Positions 7,653 to 17,710 are shown, counted from the first letter of the stretch. The stretch: DNA of 64,000 nucleotides from Paludibacter sp. (GCA_028692715.1 JAQUWU010000026.1:1-64000), one strand, 5' to 3'. Numbers and translations are program-made. The notes: generated by a model not told the origin, from the letters alone.

Positions 7653-8606
7653 TCAAATGGGTAGAGCAGTCGGTTTCTTTTTTATTTTTTTTAAATGAAA
7701 TATCAATCTAACACACCAAACGACTATAATTGCAAGGATAAATCTTGGAGCAATCATCCAACCGGCTGGCACACCAATAGCTACAAACAATAAAGTATCC
7801 TCAAGAAGCGAATGATTAATTGCAATATGATAATTCAGAAGATTGGCATCATAGGCAGAAATTTCTTTATGTTCTACTTCTTCTATCATAACTGCAGAAC
7901 CATAGGTTAATCCTAAAGTTTGAGCAATAAACCACAGAAAAGAACAATTTGCGGATAATCCAAATACTTTCATAAATGGAGCAAAAAATTTAGAAATGAT
8001 ATCCAGTATCTTAAATTCTTTCAATATATTTTGTAATATCATTAGTCCTAAAACTATCAGCATTATTTTTAGCGATAAACCACCTGCATCTAACAACCAG
8101 TTTTGAAGTAAAGCTCCTATACTTCCGAATTCAATTATTTGTTCAGCGATATGCTTTGTACCGAGGTGAGCCGGTAAAATTAAATTTAGAATATAAGCTG
8201 CTACAAACGAAGTTGATAATCGAAGAAAAAACATGATTAGAGCAGAAGATCCGGTTTTTTTTTGAATGGCTGTTTCAATTAACATATTGTGTGAAATCAA
8301 ACACATAATGGCTAGAATGGTAATTTCACGTATCTCTAGCGAAAGTGTCGAGATTACAGCTATTGGAGCATAAAGCGATAGAAAAAGACTTGAAATAAAA
8401 ACAATGACTGACTCACCGGGTAATCCGATAATGGAAAATACAGGAGCCATATAGTAAGCTATAAATGCAATAACTCCCCAATATTGCAGAAAAGTTACTA
8501 TCAAACTTACAGGAAGGATTATTTTCAACAGCCACAAGATTGTTTTTCCTGCTGTTGGGATTGCATTTTTTACCGACAATATGAGTCGGTTATAGGTTGT
8601 TCTCAT
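7653..8606 (-). CDS. Gate-domain (nucleoside-recognition) integral membrane protein
   Basis: A 317-residue polytopic membrane protein with about 8-9 hydrophobic segments arranged as two similar halves. This matches the nucleoside-recognition/Gate family (SpmA/SpmB and YjiH relatives). Each half has a Gate-like stretch: PGESVIVFISSLFLSLYAPIA in the first and FLWFIAQTLGLTYGSAVMIEE in the second. The substrate cannot be read from sequence; nucleosides are one option only. The C-terminus is basic (KKIKKK). The gene has a well-defined promoter (8697-8727) and an ~80-90-nt leader with a terminator-like hairpin (8633-8650). A TetR regulator lies downstream. Confidence 0.85.
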   Translation of the reverse strand: MRTTYNRLILSVKNAIPTAGKTILWLLKIILPVSLIVTFLQYWGVIAFIAYYMAPVFSIIGLPGESVIVFISSLFLSLYAPIAVISTLSLEIREITILAIMCLISHNMLIETAIQKKTGSSALIMFFLRLSTSFVAAYILNLILPAHLGTKHIAEQIIEFGSIGALLQNWLLDAGGLSLKIMLIVLGLMILQNILKEFKILDIISKFFAPFMKVFGLSANCSFLWFIAQTLGLTYGSAVMIEEVEHKEISAYDANLLNYHIAINHSLLEDTLLFVAIGVPAGWMIAPRFILAIIVVWCVRLIFHLKKIKKKPTALPI

Positions 8607-8632
8607 TTACATTAGTTATATAAAACAAGAAA

Positions 8633-8650
8633 GGTTGTCTCACGACAACC
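8633..8650 (-). promoter_or_regulatory. attenuator-like leader hairpin upstream of the Gate gene
   Basis: On the minus strand GGTTGTC-GTGA-GACAACC forms a perfect 7-bp tetraloop hairpin followed by TTTCTTGTTTT. It lies inside the predicted 5' leader, 27 nt before the start codon. It could act as a regulated terminator or as an RNA-stability element. The flanking leader sequence (TTTTTCATGGTATTAGATT) resembles leaders remembered from other Bacteroidales genes, which is unverified here. Confidence 0.5.
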
Positions 8651-8696
8651 CAATCTCTTAATTAACCTTAAATCTAATACCATGAAAAACACAGTG

Positions 8697-8727
8697 CAAA
8701 ATTAAGGCGAATTTTTATGTTGTACAA
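8697..8727 (-). promoter_or_regulatory. promoter of the Gate-domain gene
   Basis: On the minus strand TTG (8725-8727), a 20-nt spacer and TAATTTTG (8697-8704) match the Bacteroidota sigma factor consensus. The -33 part lies within the palindrome at 8717-8730. Confidence 0.65.
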
Positions 8728-8730
8728 CAT
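8717..8730. promoter_or_regulatory. candidate operator palindrome
   Basis: ATGTTGTACAACAT is a perfect 14-bp palindrome covering the -33 element of the Gate gene promoter. A related dyad, AACACATTGTGTT, lies at 8786-8798. The positions suit a repressor such as the nearby TetR protein; this is inferred. Confidence 0.45.
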
Positions 8731-8824
8731 ATATCTGAAGTATTTTCACCAAATTAACATTATTTAATCTATCTAATTTTAGTACAACACATTGTGTTAA
8801 ACTAAATAATTGATATTAAATCAT

Positions 8825-9265
8825 TTAGTTTGCTCGAATCCATATTTGCGAACGACCAATCCAGCCATTTTTGTCTAAAGACCCACGAACATTTAGCTTT
8901 TCAGCACTTTCGGTTTCCAGATTGATATTACATTTATACACTTTCCCGTTATTAGGGTCCAAAATTGTTCCACCTGTAAGTTTACCATCTTTCTCTTGCA
9001 TATTGTTAATTATCAACATCCCAAGAACAGGTTTATCCTTATTCGTTCCGTCACATTCAGTACATAGTTTCTCCGGATTTTTAAAAAGTTTCTCAATTTT
9101 TCCATAATACCTGCCATTTGTGGCTTTGAAGATATAAACAATAGATTTTGCCGTTCCATCATTATCGTCGATGGTTTTCCATTTTCCTAAAATTTTGTCG
9201 ACTTGTGCAAACCCCGACATACTTATTACGACTAAAAGAAAAAGTGATAAAAGTGCTTTTTTCAT
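8825..9265 (-). CDS. DUF2147 lipocalin-like secreted protein
   Basis: A 146-residue protein with a signal peptide (MKKALLSLFLLVVISMSGFAQ) and a DUF2147 domain: GKWKTIDDNDGTAKSIVYIF, then YYGKIEKLF, a C-x-x-C pair (LCTECDG), and the closing RGSLDKNGWIGRSQIW. DUF2147 proteins are small periplasmic or secreted beta-barrel-like proteins of unknown function. An in-frame ATG at 9292 would add nine residues, but it falls inside the -7 box (9290-9297), so the start at 9265 is preferred. The stop codon sits in an 8-bp stem (AACTAAAT/ATTTAGTT, 8800-8830). Confidence 0.85.
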   Translation of the reverse strand: MKKALLSLFLLVVISMSGFAQVDKILGKWKTIDDNDGTAKSIVYIFKATNGRYYGKIEKLFKNPEKLCTECDGTNKDKPVLGMLIINNMQEKDGKLTGGTILDPNNGKVYKCNINLETESAEKLNVRGSLDKNGWIGRSQIWIRAN

Positions 9266-9289
9266 ATTGATTTGTTTTAATTTCATGAA

Positions 9290-9297
9290 CAAAGATA
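9290..9297 (-). promoter_or_regulatory. -7 box of the DUF2147 gene
   Basis: TATCTTTG on the minus strand fits TAnnTTTG exactly and lies 25 nt before the preferred start codon. No clear -33 TTG is seen. Confidence 0.5.
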
Positions 9298-9392
9298 TTA
9301 ATTATTTGGACATTGAGTTGTTTTTTGATAAAAAAGTATGTTTTACACTCAAATCTTATTCATTCAACTGGTTATTATTTCTTGTTTTTTTA

Positions 9393-9400
9393 TACATTTG
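9393..9400 (+). promoter_or_regulatory. -7 box of the PNPOx-like gene
   Basis: TACATTTG fits TAnnTTTG exactly, 20 nt before the ATG at 9421. Confidence 0.5.
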
Positions 9401-9420
9401 TGCAAAGAAAATTGAAATAA

Positions 9421-9894
9421 ATGAGAACAAGTTTTATTACAGATAGAGAAGAAATGGAAAGTGTTATAAATCAATGTCAAATTTGCTTTATTGGCTTAAC
9501 CGAAAAAGATGGTACACCCTATGTTATCCCTATGAACTTTGGATATATAGATGGTGATATTATTTTACACTCTGCTCCTGAGGGAAAACATTTAGGTCTT
9601 CTGGAACTCAGTAACCGTATTTGTGTTACGTTCTGTACCGACACAAAACTGGCTTATCAACATCCCGCTGTAGCCTGTAGTTATAGCATGACTTCGAAAA
9701 GCGTTGTGTGTAAAGGTTCTGTAACTTTTATCGAAGACCTGGCTGAGAAAGAGCGTACATTAAGCTCCATGATGAAGAAATTCACAGATAGAGAATTCCG
9801 GTATTCAAAACCTGCTTTACAAAATGTGAGGGTATGGCGGGTTACGGTCGACCAAATGACATCAAAAGCATTTGGGCAAAATTTCAAAAATTAA
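9421..9894 (+). CDS. pyridoxamine 5'-phosphate oxidase-like (NimA-type) flavoprotein
   Basis: A 157-residue soluble protein of the split-barrel, FMN-binding PNPOx-like superfamily. The N-terminal region (ICFIGLTEKDGTPYVIPMNFGYIDGDIILHSAPEGKHLGLL) and the later YSMTSKSVVCKGSVTFIEDLAEK are typical of the NimA/PNPOx-like branch. These proteins bind flavin (or haem in some members) and often reduce small molecules; the substrate here is unknown. The gene has its own -7 box and a strong terminator, so it is monocistronic. Confidence 0.88.
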   Translation: MRTSFITDREEMESVINQCQICFIGLTEKDGTPYVIPMNFGYIDGDIILHSAPEGKHLGLLELSNRICVTFCTDTKLAYQHPAVACSYSMTSKSVVCKGSVTFIEDLAEKERTLSSMMKKFTDREFRYSKPALQNVRVWRVTVDQMTSKAFGQNFKN

Positions 9895-9917
9895 AAAAAA
9901 TGATTCGATATTTAATT

Positions 9918-9946
9918 CTCCTTTGTTTTAAACAGAGGAGTTTTTT
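9918..9946 (+). terminator. terminator of the PNPOx-like gene
   Basis: CTCCTTTGTTT and AAACAGAGGAG form an 11-bp stem with one wobble pair, followed by TTTTTT. The T-run meets the stop codon of the convergent minus-strand gene. Confidence 0.8.
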
Positions 9947-11708
9947 ATTTTAGGTCTTTTAATAATCTGATAAGTTCATGATCGAACTGATAAATATCAT
10001 TTCGGAATTGCACCTTTCCTTCCGGGTTCAGAAAACAGGTTCGATATTCCAAAAATATGGGAATATATGGTTTAAGTCTTAGCTTTTCCATTTTCATTCC
10101 TTTGTTATTGAGTCGAAGAGAATCTTTTCCAATTTTACTTTTTGGCTTTAAACCGATAGTATATCGAATTTTATCTTTTAATAAATTATCTTTTTCCACT
10201 AACTTTTTATTTGAAGGCTCAATAACTTTAGGGAGACAAAAATAAGCCAACTCAAGTGGTTTTTCAACGCGCACACAACCATGACTGACAGCTCTGTTAT
10301 GACGCCTAAATGCGCTTTTCGAATTTGTATCATGCAAATAAACACTGAATCTATTTGAAAAATTGAATTTAATTCTGCCAAGTGCATTTATCGAACCCGA
10401 ATCCTGAATAATTATATAAGGTTGATAGGTTTTTGAAAGTAAATCCCATTTTACTGTTTTAGGCTGAACTTCATCACCTTTACGAAATATCTTCATATTG
10501 AGTCGCTTGAAATAGTTGGTATCAACCACAGCAATTTTAGATATCTCCTTTAATATAATGCTATTAGGAACAGTCCATGTAGGATTTAAAATGATTTCAT
10601 ATATTTTACTTTCAAGTAGAGGCGTTTTATTTCGAGGTGGTTTTCCTACGCAAACTTTCATTCTGAGATCAATGGAATCTCCATGAAAAGCCTCAAGCGT
10701 CATATCTGCCACATTGACATGAATATGTTTTCCTGTTTTAGGATTTACATATTTCCATCGCATTCGTTCCAAATTTGCATTAATTTTATCTACATAATAG
10801 CTGAAAGGCGTATTCAATGTTGTTATGGTCTGATAACCAATCTCTTTATCCAATAACAGTCCGGTTTTCTCTCTAAAAATATTTAATCCGTTTAAGAGCT
10901 TATCGTCAAACATGACATAGTGATTAATATATGCTGAATCAAAAACTAACTCTCCGGACATCATTAAACGCCTGGCAATAAGCGGTATGATTGGATGTTT
11001 AGCCCCAAATTTTATTATTTCTTTATCCATTAACAGCGGAATGCTGTCGAAAACAGAATCTACAAGCAATTTTATTTTATTCTTTTCCTTGATTAAAGAC
11101 AGATAAACATCCGATTTTGGTTGAATCTCCTTTAAAAAATAGGACAAACTATCATTCACTTTTGAAAAGCAATTTACCCTGAATAATGAATCGCTTCGAA
11201 GGAGCTTTACATTATGATTTTCCATTGTATCTAACTCATTTACAAATCCGTACTGTAAACCTGAACAATACTTCAAATAAACAATTGAAAGCTGAATGTC
11301 AAAATTTGCTATGGAAGAATAATCAATATCATCTGCATCGAATGATGACGGTTTATTCAACAAGGTATCAATACCTAATTGCTGTAAAGAAATTCCATGC
11401 TTATCTATTTCAGACAAATAAAACAGTAAAGTATCAACTTTTATATTATTTGTAAGACTATCCACCCAGAATGAATGAAATTTATTCGCACTATAAATGC
11501 TATAAATCGATTGTAAACATGAATCGGGGAGAACTTGTGAGATATAATGCAACTTTTGTTTGATAGCCGAATCAAGTCTCTGACTATCAAATTTTTCTTT
11601 GATAATTATTATGGAATTTTCGTCATTCTGTTGCTTTGTAGATTTTACATTACAAGTAATGAAAATTGAAGCAATAATTATAAAAATTATGAGTTTTAAA
11701 TACTTCAT
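9945..11708 (-). CDS. YcbB-like murein L,D-transpeptidase lipoprotein
   Basis: A 587-residue protein. The N-terminus (LIIFIIIASIFITCNVK) is a lipoprotein-type signal with a lipobox-like Cys. A helical scaffolding region follows, then a YkuD catalytic domain in the C-terminal third. The active-site motif is HNRAVSHGCVRVEKP, with nucleophile C478 and its conserved His and Arg neighbours. Members of the YcbB branch make 3-3 cross-links in peptidoglycan or attach proteins to it. The upstream FREKTGLLLDKEIGYQTITTLN segment resembles the peptidoglycan-binding part found in this branch. It is transcribed toward the PNPOx gene and divergently from lon. Confidence 0.88.
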   Translation of the reverse strand: MKYLKLIIFIIIASIFITCNVKSTKQQNDENSIIIIKEKFDSQRLDSAIKQKLHYISQVLPDSCLQSIYSIYSANKFHSFWVDSLTNNIKVDTLLFYLSEIDKHGISLQQLGIDTLLNKPSSFDADDIDYSSIANFDIQLSIVYLKYCSGLQYGFVNELDTMENHNVKLLRSDSLFRVNCFSKVNDSLSYFLKEIQPKSDVYLSLIKEKNKIKLLVDSVFDSIPLLMDKEIIKFGAKHPIIPLIARRLMMSGELVFDSAYINHYVMFDDKLLNGLNIFREKTGLLLDKEIGYQTITTLNTPFSYYVDKINANLERMRWKYVNPKTGKHIHVNVADMTLEAFHGDSIDLRMKVCVGKPPRNKTPLLESKIYEIILNPTWTVPNSIILKEISKIAVVDTNYFKRLNMKIFRKGDEVQPKTVKWDLLSKTYQPYIIIQDSGSINALGRIKFNFSNRFSVYLHDTNSKSAFRRHNRAVSHGCVRVEKPLELAYFCLPKVIEPSNKKLVEKDNLLKDKIRYTIGLKPKSKIGKDSLRLNNKGMKMEKLRLKPYIPIFLEYRTCFLNPEGKVQFRNDIYQFDHELIRLLKDLK

Positions 11709-12060
11709 ATTTAGAGAGACTTAGGTTTTTATTCGGCACTAAAAAAAATTAATAAAATGTGAACTCATTTTATATTATTTTTTGCAGTAATAAGGTTTAA
11801 ATTCTTACTTTTGTATATAACAAAAAAGTACCTAAATAGAATTTTGTGATTTCAGTTATCTACAAAAATAAGATTAATTCGTTAAATAACACATCTTTGT
11901 ATATTTATTTTTGGCACAGCAATTGAATTAATAATTGAAATTATACAGTTTTGTTTTTTAACTTGTTGATAATCAGATGAACAAACACAAATATCATTTC
12001 ATTTGAAAGTTTAACGCTTTGACAAATGCCAAATTGGCAGCATTAATACTATAAATAATA
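11709..12060 (+). promoter_or_regulatory. divergent intergenic region with candidate lon promoter
   Basis: No gene was seen. TATTTTTG at 11906-11913 fits the -7 consensus in the lon direction and would give a leader of about 140 nt. No heat-shock CIRCE-type repeat was recognised. No equally good box was seen for the L,D-transpeptidase. Confidence 0.35.
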
Positions 12061-14475
12061 ATGAGTAATTCCTTTGATAAGTTATTTTCTGATGATATGT
12101 TGGGTTCGTCTGATATGTTTCCAATAATTTCACTAGATGAAAAGACATCTGATTTGAATTTGAATTCAGGCGATGTTATACCCATACTTCCGTTACGAAA
12201 TATGGTGTTATACCCCGGAGTTCTTTTACCCGTATCGGTAGCACGTTCAAAATCGTTAAAGTTAATAAGAGCAGCGAATGAAAATGAGTTAATGATTGGT
12301 GTATGTTCACAAGTTGACAAAAAACTTGACGATCCCACAATTGATCAACTTTTCTCAATGGGTACAGTTGCTCAAGTAGTTCGAATACTCGAAATGCCCG
12401 ATAATTCCACAACCGTAATTCTCGAAGGAAAACGTCGCTTTCATTTGGGTGAGTTAGAATCGGCAAAACCGTACATGAAGGCTCACGTTAATTTAGTTGA
12501 TGAAGTGATTCCGGATGTTACCGATGGACTTTTTATTGCGCTTGTTTCTTCTATAAAAGATTTGGCGATAAATATTATAAACGATTCAGGTGCTATGTCA
12601 CCGGAAATGGCTTTTGCCATCCGTAATATAGAGAATCCGGTTTTCCTGATAAATTATGTTTGTGTAAACTTCGGATTGAATGTAAAGGAAAAACAACGTT
12701 TGCTTGAAATTGATGAAGTAATGGAACGTGGTTATCAGCTGTTGGAATTACTCAACAAGGAATCGCAACTGCTGGAAATAAAGATGTCCATTCAAAATAA
12801 GGCTAAAGAAGGAATCGATCAACAACAACGTGAATACTTCCTTCAACAGCAAATGAAGACTATTCAAAATGAGTTAGGTGGAGCTTCACCCGAAGAAGAT
12901 TTAGCAGGATTCAGAGATCGTGCAAAAAAGAAAAAATGGGGCGAGTCAACACAACACATTTTTGAAAAAGAATTGAAAAAGCTCGAACGAATGAGTCAGC
13001 ATTCACCCGATTATTCTACGCAGCTCAATTATATCGAGACGATGCTCGATTTACCCTGGAATGAATATACAAAAGACAATTTCAACCTGAAACATGCAAA
13101 AAAAGTGCTTGACAAAGACCATTTTGGCATGGATACCGTAAAGGACAGAATTTTAGAACACCTTGCAGTACTGAAATTAAAAGGGGATATGAAATCGCCA
13201 ATAATCTGCTTGTATGGCCCTCCTGGAGTTGGAAAAACGTCACTAGGAAAATCCATTGCTAATGCATTAAGCCGAAAATATGTAAGAGTTTCGTTAGGAG
13301 GATTGCATGATGAAGCCGAAATTCGTGGACACAGAAGAACATATATTGGAGCATTACCCGGAAGAATTATGCAAAATATTCAAAAAGCAGAATCTGCAAA
13401 TCCGGTTTTTGTATTAGACGAAATTGATAAAATTACGACCGATTACAAAGGTGACCCTTCGTCGGCTTTGTTAGAAGTTCTTGATCCTGAACAGAATACA
13501 GCTTTTCATGACAATTATTTGGATGTTGATTTCGATTTATCGAAAGTATTATTTATTGCAACTGCAAACAATCTGAGTACTATTCCTAGAGCATTGCTCG
13601 ACAGAATGGAACTTATAGAAGTAAGTGGATATACTCTGGAAGAAAAAGTTGAAATTGCCAAACAACATCTTATAGCAACTGAACTTGAAAATCACGGACT
13701 GAAAGCTACAGATTTTGTATTGAAAAAACCTGTAATCAGCAAATTAATTGATGCTTACACACGTGAATCAGGTGTTCGTGAATTGAATCGAAAAATTGCA
13801 GCTTTGATGCGTAAAGTGGCAAAGAAAGTTGCTACTGATGAAAAATATGATGTTGAATTATCTGTTGATGATTTAAAAACCTATTTAGGTGCAAGTCGTT
13901 ACAGTTCCGATAAATATCAAGGGAATGAATACCCCGGAGTAGTTACAGGTTTAGCATGGACGCAGGTTGGAGGTGAAATATTATTTATCGAATCCAGTTT
14001 GAGTAAAAGTAAAACGCCACATCTGACACTAACTGGTAACTTAGGTGATGTAATGAAAGAATCAGCTATGCTGGCTCTCGAATATATAAAATCACATGCT
14101 GATAAGTTGAATATAGACAGTCAGTTGTTTGAAGAATGGAATGTACACATTCACGTTCCGGAAGGTGCCATTCCCAAAGATGGTCCTTCGGCAGGTATAA
14201 CAATGACCACAGCCTTAGCATCGGCTTTTACAAAACGTAAAGTTCGTAAAAACCTGGCAATGACGGGTGAAATTACTCTACGGGGAAAAGTTTTGCCGGT
14301 GGGTGGAATTAAAGAAAAAATTCTGGCTGCAAAGAGAGCAGGCATTACAGATATTATACTTTGTGCCGACAATCAAAAAGACATTGATGAAATAAATCCG
14401 GTATATCTGAAAGGTCTCACGTTTCATTATGTGAATGATATAATGGAAGTGATTGATTTTGCACTCCTAAAATAA
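12061..14475 (+). CDS. lon: ATP-dependent protease Lon
   Basis: An 804-residue cytosolic homohexameric AAA+ protease that degrades misfolded and regulatory proteins. The N-terminal LON substrate-binding domain starts at [21 protein letters not shown] (residues ~40-240), followed by a helical linker. The AAA+ module has Walker [10 protein letters not shown] (~385-393), Walker [10 protein letters not shown] and a sensor ATANN. The C-terminal peptidase domain has the catalytic dyad S710 ([11 protein letters not shown]) and K753 ([14 protein letters not shown]). The length matches the family. The region before the LON domain (~40 residues, acidic) is typical of Bacteroidota Lon. It is followed by its own terminator. 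Confidence 0.98.
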   Translation: MSNSFDKLFSDDMLGSSDMFPIISLDEKTSDLNLNSGDVIPILPLRNMVLYPGVLLPVSVARSKSLKLIRAANENELMIGVCSQVDKKLDDPTIDQLFSMGTVAQVVRILEMPDNSTTVILEGKRRFHLGELESAKPYMKAHVNLVDEVIPDVTDGLFIALVSSIKDLAINIINDSGAMSPEMAFAIRNIENPVFLINYVCVNFGLNVKEKQRLLEIDEVMERGYQLLELLNKESQLLEIKMSIQNKAKEGIDQQQREYFLQQQMKTIQNELGGASPEEDLAGFRDRAKKKKWGESTQHIFEKELKKLERMSQHSPDYSTQLNYIETMLDLPWNEYTKDNFNLKHAKKVLDKDHFGMDTVKDRILEHLAVLKLKGDMKSPIICLYGPPGVGKTSLGKSIANALSRKYVRVSLGGLHDEAEIRGHRRTYIGALPGRIMQNIQKAESANPVFVLDEIDKITTDYKGDPSSALLEVLDPEQNTAFHDNYLDVDFDLSKVLFIATANNLSTIPRALLDRMELIEVSGYTLEEKVEIAKQHLIATELENHGLKATDFVLKKPVISKLIDAYTRESGVRELNRKIAALMRKVAKKVATDEKYDVELSVDDLKTYLGASRYSSDKYQGNEYPGVVTGLAWTQVGGEILFIESSLSKSKTPHLTLTGNLGDVMKESAMLALEYIKSHADKLNIDSQLFEEWNVHIHVPEGAIPKDGPSAGITMTTALASAFTKRKVRKNLAMTGEITLRGKVLPVGGIKEKILAAKRAGITDIILCADNQKDIDEINPVYLKGLTFHYVNDIMEVIDFALLK

Positions 14476-14485
14476 TAAAAAAAGC

Positions 14486-14518
14486 CTGTCGAGAACAAAT
14501 CCGACAGTTTTTTTTTTA
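14486..14518 (+). terminator. lon terminator
   Basis: CTGTCG and CGACAG form a 6-bp stem (14486-14507) followed by an 11-nt T-run. Confidence 0.8.
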
Positions 14519-14583
14519 TATCACAGATAGAAACGAGAGCAAATTTATTCAACTTGCTGATAATCGTAACTATATACACATTT

Positions 14584-15021
14584 TCATTGATTCCTTTTCT
14601 CCAAATACTCACGAACCGTATTTGCATAATTACGATCAACTTCTGAAATATGCATTAAAAACCATTTTCGCATAAATACTACCATTTGGTCAACTAAAAT
14701 CATATTTCGATAAGTATAAGCAAGTTTAAATTCTTCTACTTTATCAATGAAAAGTTTATGCTGTAAAATATGAAAATCGATATTTTCAACATTTGCATTC
14801 CGCATTAAGGACTCTTCCGTATTAAAATGATTATAGGTATACTTTTCAAGTTCAAGAATTACCTCATTGATATTTTCATAACTATCATTTTCTTTACTCA
14901 TTAACATTAATTTGTCGAAAAGTTTAAAAAAATTAATGTGTTGTTTATCAATCATTGGAATATCAAGAAGATAGCTATTATTCCATGATTTATGTGACGA
15001 TTCGTTTATTTTTGTATCCAT
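14584..15021 (-). CDS. bacteriohemerythrin
   Basis: A 145-residue single-domain hemerythrin. All diiron ligands of the family are present: H28, H65 and E69 (HFNTE), H84 and H88 (HILQH), H124 and D129 (HISEVD). It starts with the usual SSHKSWNNSYLLDIPMIDKQH. Hemerythrins bind O2 reversibly and may store, deliver or sense it. It is the last gene of a five-gene operon, 23 bp after the GT2 gene, so it may tie O2 status to exopolysaccharide production; that link is inferred. Confidence 0.93.
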   Translation of the reverse strand: MDTKINESSHKSWNNSYLLDIPMIDKQHINFFKLFDKLMLMSKENDSYENINEVILELEKYTYNHFNTEESLMRNANVENIDFHILQHKLFIDKVEEFKLAYTYRNMILVDQMVVFMRKWFLMHISEVDRNYANTVREYLEKRNQ

Positions 15022-15044
15022 AATTCAGTTCATTTGAAATTATC

Positions 15045-16472
15045 TTATTTTTTTTTTGTAAATCCAGTTCGTTTCATGTCACCCCACTTGTTTTTATCTT
15101 TTTTAAAGTAAAAATCAAAGTGTCCGGTTAGTGAAAAAATCATGTTTAATGGTTGATATATAAACATTTCCAGCAGAATAAATCCGATTGACTGTGCCAG
15201 ATAAGAAACTCCTTTATATTTGTTGTAAGTATATGCTTCGAAAAAAATAGCAAATAAGGAATACATAATTGAGAAACCTAAAACAAAAAGCAACAATGTT
15301 ATAAATACATGGATATTTAATAAACCGAAGATTATTACTAAAATTAAATAAATCAAACCAATTGCTTGAATTAAAGGTGCTAACCATTCAAACAACACCC
15401 AGTAAGGGAAACTAACCATTCCAATAAGTCCATATCTTGGATTTAAAAACATTTTTTTGTGTTTTAAAATGGTGTCAATTGCTCCACGAGTCCATCTGTT
15501 TCGCTGACGCGAAAGAACTCTGTACGATTCAGGAACTTCAGTCCAACAGAGTGGATCAGGAATAAAAGCCACCCTATAATTCACTTTTTCCACTTCATGC
15601 ATATAACGACGAAGTCTCACTACAAGTTCAAGATCTTCTCCCACACTATTTTTATCATAACCTCCAACTCTGATTACTCTTTTTCGGTCAAATAATCCAA
15701 AAGCTCCCGAAATAATAAGCAATCCGTTTAGTTTACTCCATGCCATACGACCCAATGTAAATGCCCTGAAATACTCCAAAACCTGAAATTTGGCCCAGAA
15801 ATTTTTAGGATAATTTACTTTCGATATTTTTCCTTCTTTTACCTCACAGGAATTTGCAATACGTACAACACCACCTGATGCAATCACCACATTTTTAGTA
15901 TCATCAATAAATGGTTTCACCATTTTCAATAAAGCATCCGACTCAAGAATACAATCCACATCAATGGCTAAAAACAAATCATTTTGTGAAACATTAATTC
16001 CAGCATTTAACGCATCTGCCTTTCCACCATTTTCTTTATCAATAACCACTAAATGATTAAATGCCTGATTTTTTGATTGATAAATACCCCGTATTGTTGC
16101 ACACTTCAAGTCAAGTTGATAAGCTCTTTCAACTTTCACCATCTCAAAGTAATTTATCACTTTTGATAAGGTGTTATCTTTACTTCCATCGTTTACGATG
16201 ATAATTTCAAAATCTTTATATTGCAACGACAGCAAACACTTGATATTTTCGATAATGCTTTTCTCTTCGTTAAATGCCGGTGCTATAACTGAAACCGTTG
16301 GGAGTTTTTCGAAAGATAGCATAGATTTGTAATTCACATATTTATTCTTGTTTAAATATCCACGTAATTCTGATATGGATAAAATGGCATTAAATAAATA
16401 CATGCCAAACAAGATACATGCATAAACAAGAAAAAAACTATTAAGGATGTCAATCCAACTAATTTGGTTCAT
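15045..16472 (-). CDS. membrane GT2 glycosyltransferase (PgaC/BcsA-like processive synthase)
   Basis: A 475-residue inner-membrane glycosyltransferase. One N-terminal membrane segment comes before the GT-A domain, which has PTVSVIAPAFNEE, IIVNDGS, the metal-binding DVD (171-173), the acceptor GED (278-280) and QRNRW (323-327, the QxxRW motif of processive synthases). Four C-terminal membrane segments follow. The architecture fits poly-N-acetylglucosamine or related beta-glycan synthases; the sugar cannot be inferred. Its neighbours encode a HEAT-like membrane protein (11 bp upstream), a YaiO-like barrel and a receiver protein. This suggests synthesis, envelope transit and regulation of one extracellular polymer. 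Confidence 0.92.
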   Translation of the reverse strand: MNQISWIDILNSFFLVYACILFGMYLFNAILSISELRGYLNKNKYVNYKSMLSFEKLPTVSVIAPAFNEEKSIIENIKCLLSLQYKDFEIIIVNDGSKDNTLSKVINYFEMVKVERAYQLDLKCATIRGIYQSKNQAFNHLVVIDKENGGKADALNAGINVSQNDLFLAIDVDCILESDALLKMVKPFIDDTKNVVIASGGVVRIANSCEVKEGKISKVNYPKNFWAKFQVLEYFRAFTLGRMAWSKLNGLLIISGAFGLFDRKRVIRVGGYDKNSVGEDLELVVRLRRYMHEVEKVNYRVAFIPDPLCWTEVPESYRVLSRQRNRWTRGAIDTILKHKKMFLNPRYGLIGMVSFPYWVLFEWLAPLIQAIGLIYLILVIIFGLLNIHVFITLLLFVLGFSIMYSLFAIFFEAYTYNKYKGVSYLAQSIGFILLEMFIYQPLNMIFSLTGHFDFYFKKDKNKWGDMKRTGFTKKK

Positions 16473-16483
16473 AAAAAGAGACT

Positions 16484-17710
16484 TTATTGTAAATTAATAT
16501 CTAAAACTTGTAAACACGACTGACGAATTAGCAAATCATCAGATTTCTTATATTCCAAAACAACATTAACGTCTAATTCTAATAGCTGCCTGATGGCCTC
16601 TATTTTGTGCGTAAACGGGAAATTCAACACCACGCGATTAAGAAATTGTATCGTTTTTTCAGTGTTTTCATATTTTGATATTGATTGAATAATTAAAATC
16701 TGTGCCTTTTTGGGAGCACCACTAAATTTATCCATTAAAAATTCGAAATCACTCGAATTATCTGCAAATGTGATAAATGCAAAAAATGCTTCTTCATTTA
16801 CAAGCTCATTTGAATAGCCTATTTTTAATTGAACTTCATTTTTTAGTTCTTGTCTATTGTGCAATCTGGTCAATATTAATCCTAAAACTGACACTTCGGG
16901 CACAGAAGAATTGATAATACTTTTATAATTGATATTTCTAATATTTAATTCTTCTACCGTTTTTACTATTAAATTCACATCCCATAAAGTCAATTTCAAA
17001 TCTAAATCAACAAGAAACTGCAGGTTATTGTAAACATTTGTTCTTAATAATGTCACCAAAGCCTCAGCATGTAACACATTGTTCCTTTGCTTAGTAAGTT
17101 TTAGTATGTATTTATCATAACCTTCGAGACCAAATTCCGAAATAATTTTTAAAGCAAACAATTTTTGTCTTATGTACGGCGAATGCAAATAAGCTTTAAT
17201 TAAATATTCAAGTTTTGTTAATTTCAATATATTATCTGTCTTACTTTTCACAAGACCTACTGTCTGAGCATGAATGTCATTTATAGTAAAAATAAAAAGT
17301 CTTTTAGTATGCTCTGACCTCAATTCTTTTTTAAGAGCTTTCATCCTTCTCTTTTTTTCTTCACCCGACCATTCATTTTCACTAAATAAATACTTAAATA
17401 ATTCCGGAACAAATTTGGTTAGAAAACGCTTATCCGCTTTTACTTTTCTTCTTTTTTTATCGTTGTAAAATATGATCAATACTAATAAAATAATCGTTGC
17501 AACAGCGAATATGAAAATAAAATAATCTACATCGTACAACCAATTCGGTAAATGCTCTACATTGCTATACATTGAATTGACCAAAGTATAATTACCTATG
17601 ATTATTTGTGGTAAAGTATAAAAATATGCCCCAAAAACCATAACTGCAAAAAGCAATAAATATAATAATCGGATAAACCAATACCTTAAGTAAATGTTGA
17701 AAGTTTTCAT
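16484..17710 (-). CDS. membrane-anchored HEAT-repeat-like protein
   Basis: A 408-residue protein with two N-terminal membrane segments (about residues 12-32 and 63-83), a basic patch (DKKRRKVKADKRFL), and an all-helical C-terminal region of paired helices resembling HEAT repeats. No enzyme motif is seen. It overlaps the YaiO-like gene by 4 bp and precedes the GT2 gene by 11 bp, so it is very likely an accessory subunit of the polysaccharide synthase complex on the cytoplasmic side. The function is inferred from context only. Confidence 0.75.
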   Translation of the reverse strand: MKTFNIYLRYWFIRLLYLLLFAVMVFGAYFYTLPQIIIGNYTLVNSMYSNVEHLPNWLYDVDYFIFIFAVATIILLVLIIFYNDKKRRKVKADKRFLTKFVPELFKYLFSENEWSGEEKKRRMKALKKELRSEHTKRLFIFTINDIHAQTVGLVKSKTDNILKLTKLEYLIKAYLHSPYIRQKLFALKIISEFGLEGYDKYILKLTKQRNNVLHAEALVTLLRTNVYNNLQFLVDLDLKLTLWDVNLIVKTVEELNIRNINYKSIINSSVPEVSVLGLILTRLHNRQELKNEVQLKIGYSNELVNEEAFFAFITFADNSSDFEFLMDKFSGAPKKAQILIIQSISKYENTEKTIQFLNRVVLNFPFTHKIEAIRQLLELDVNVVLEYKKSDDLLIRQSCLQVLDINLQ

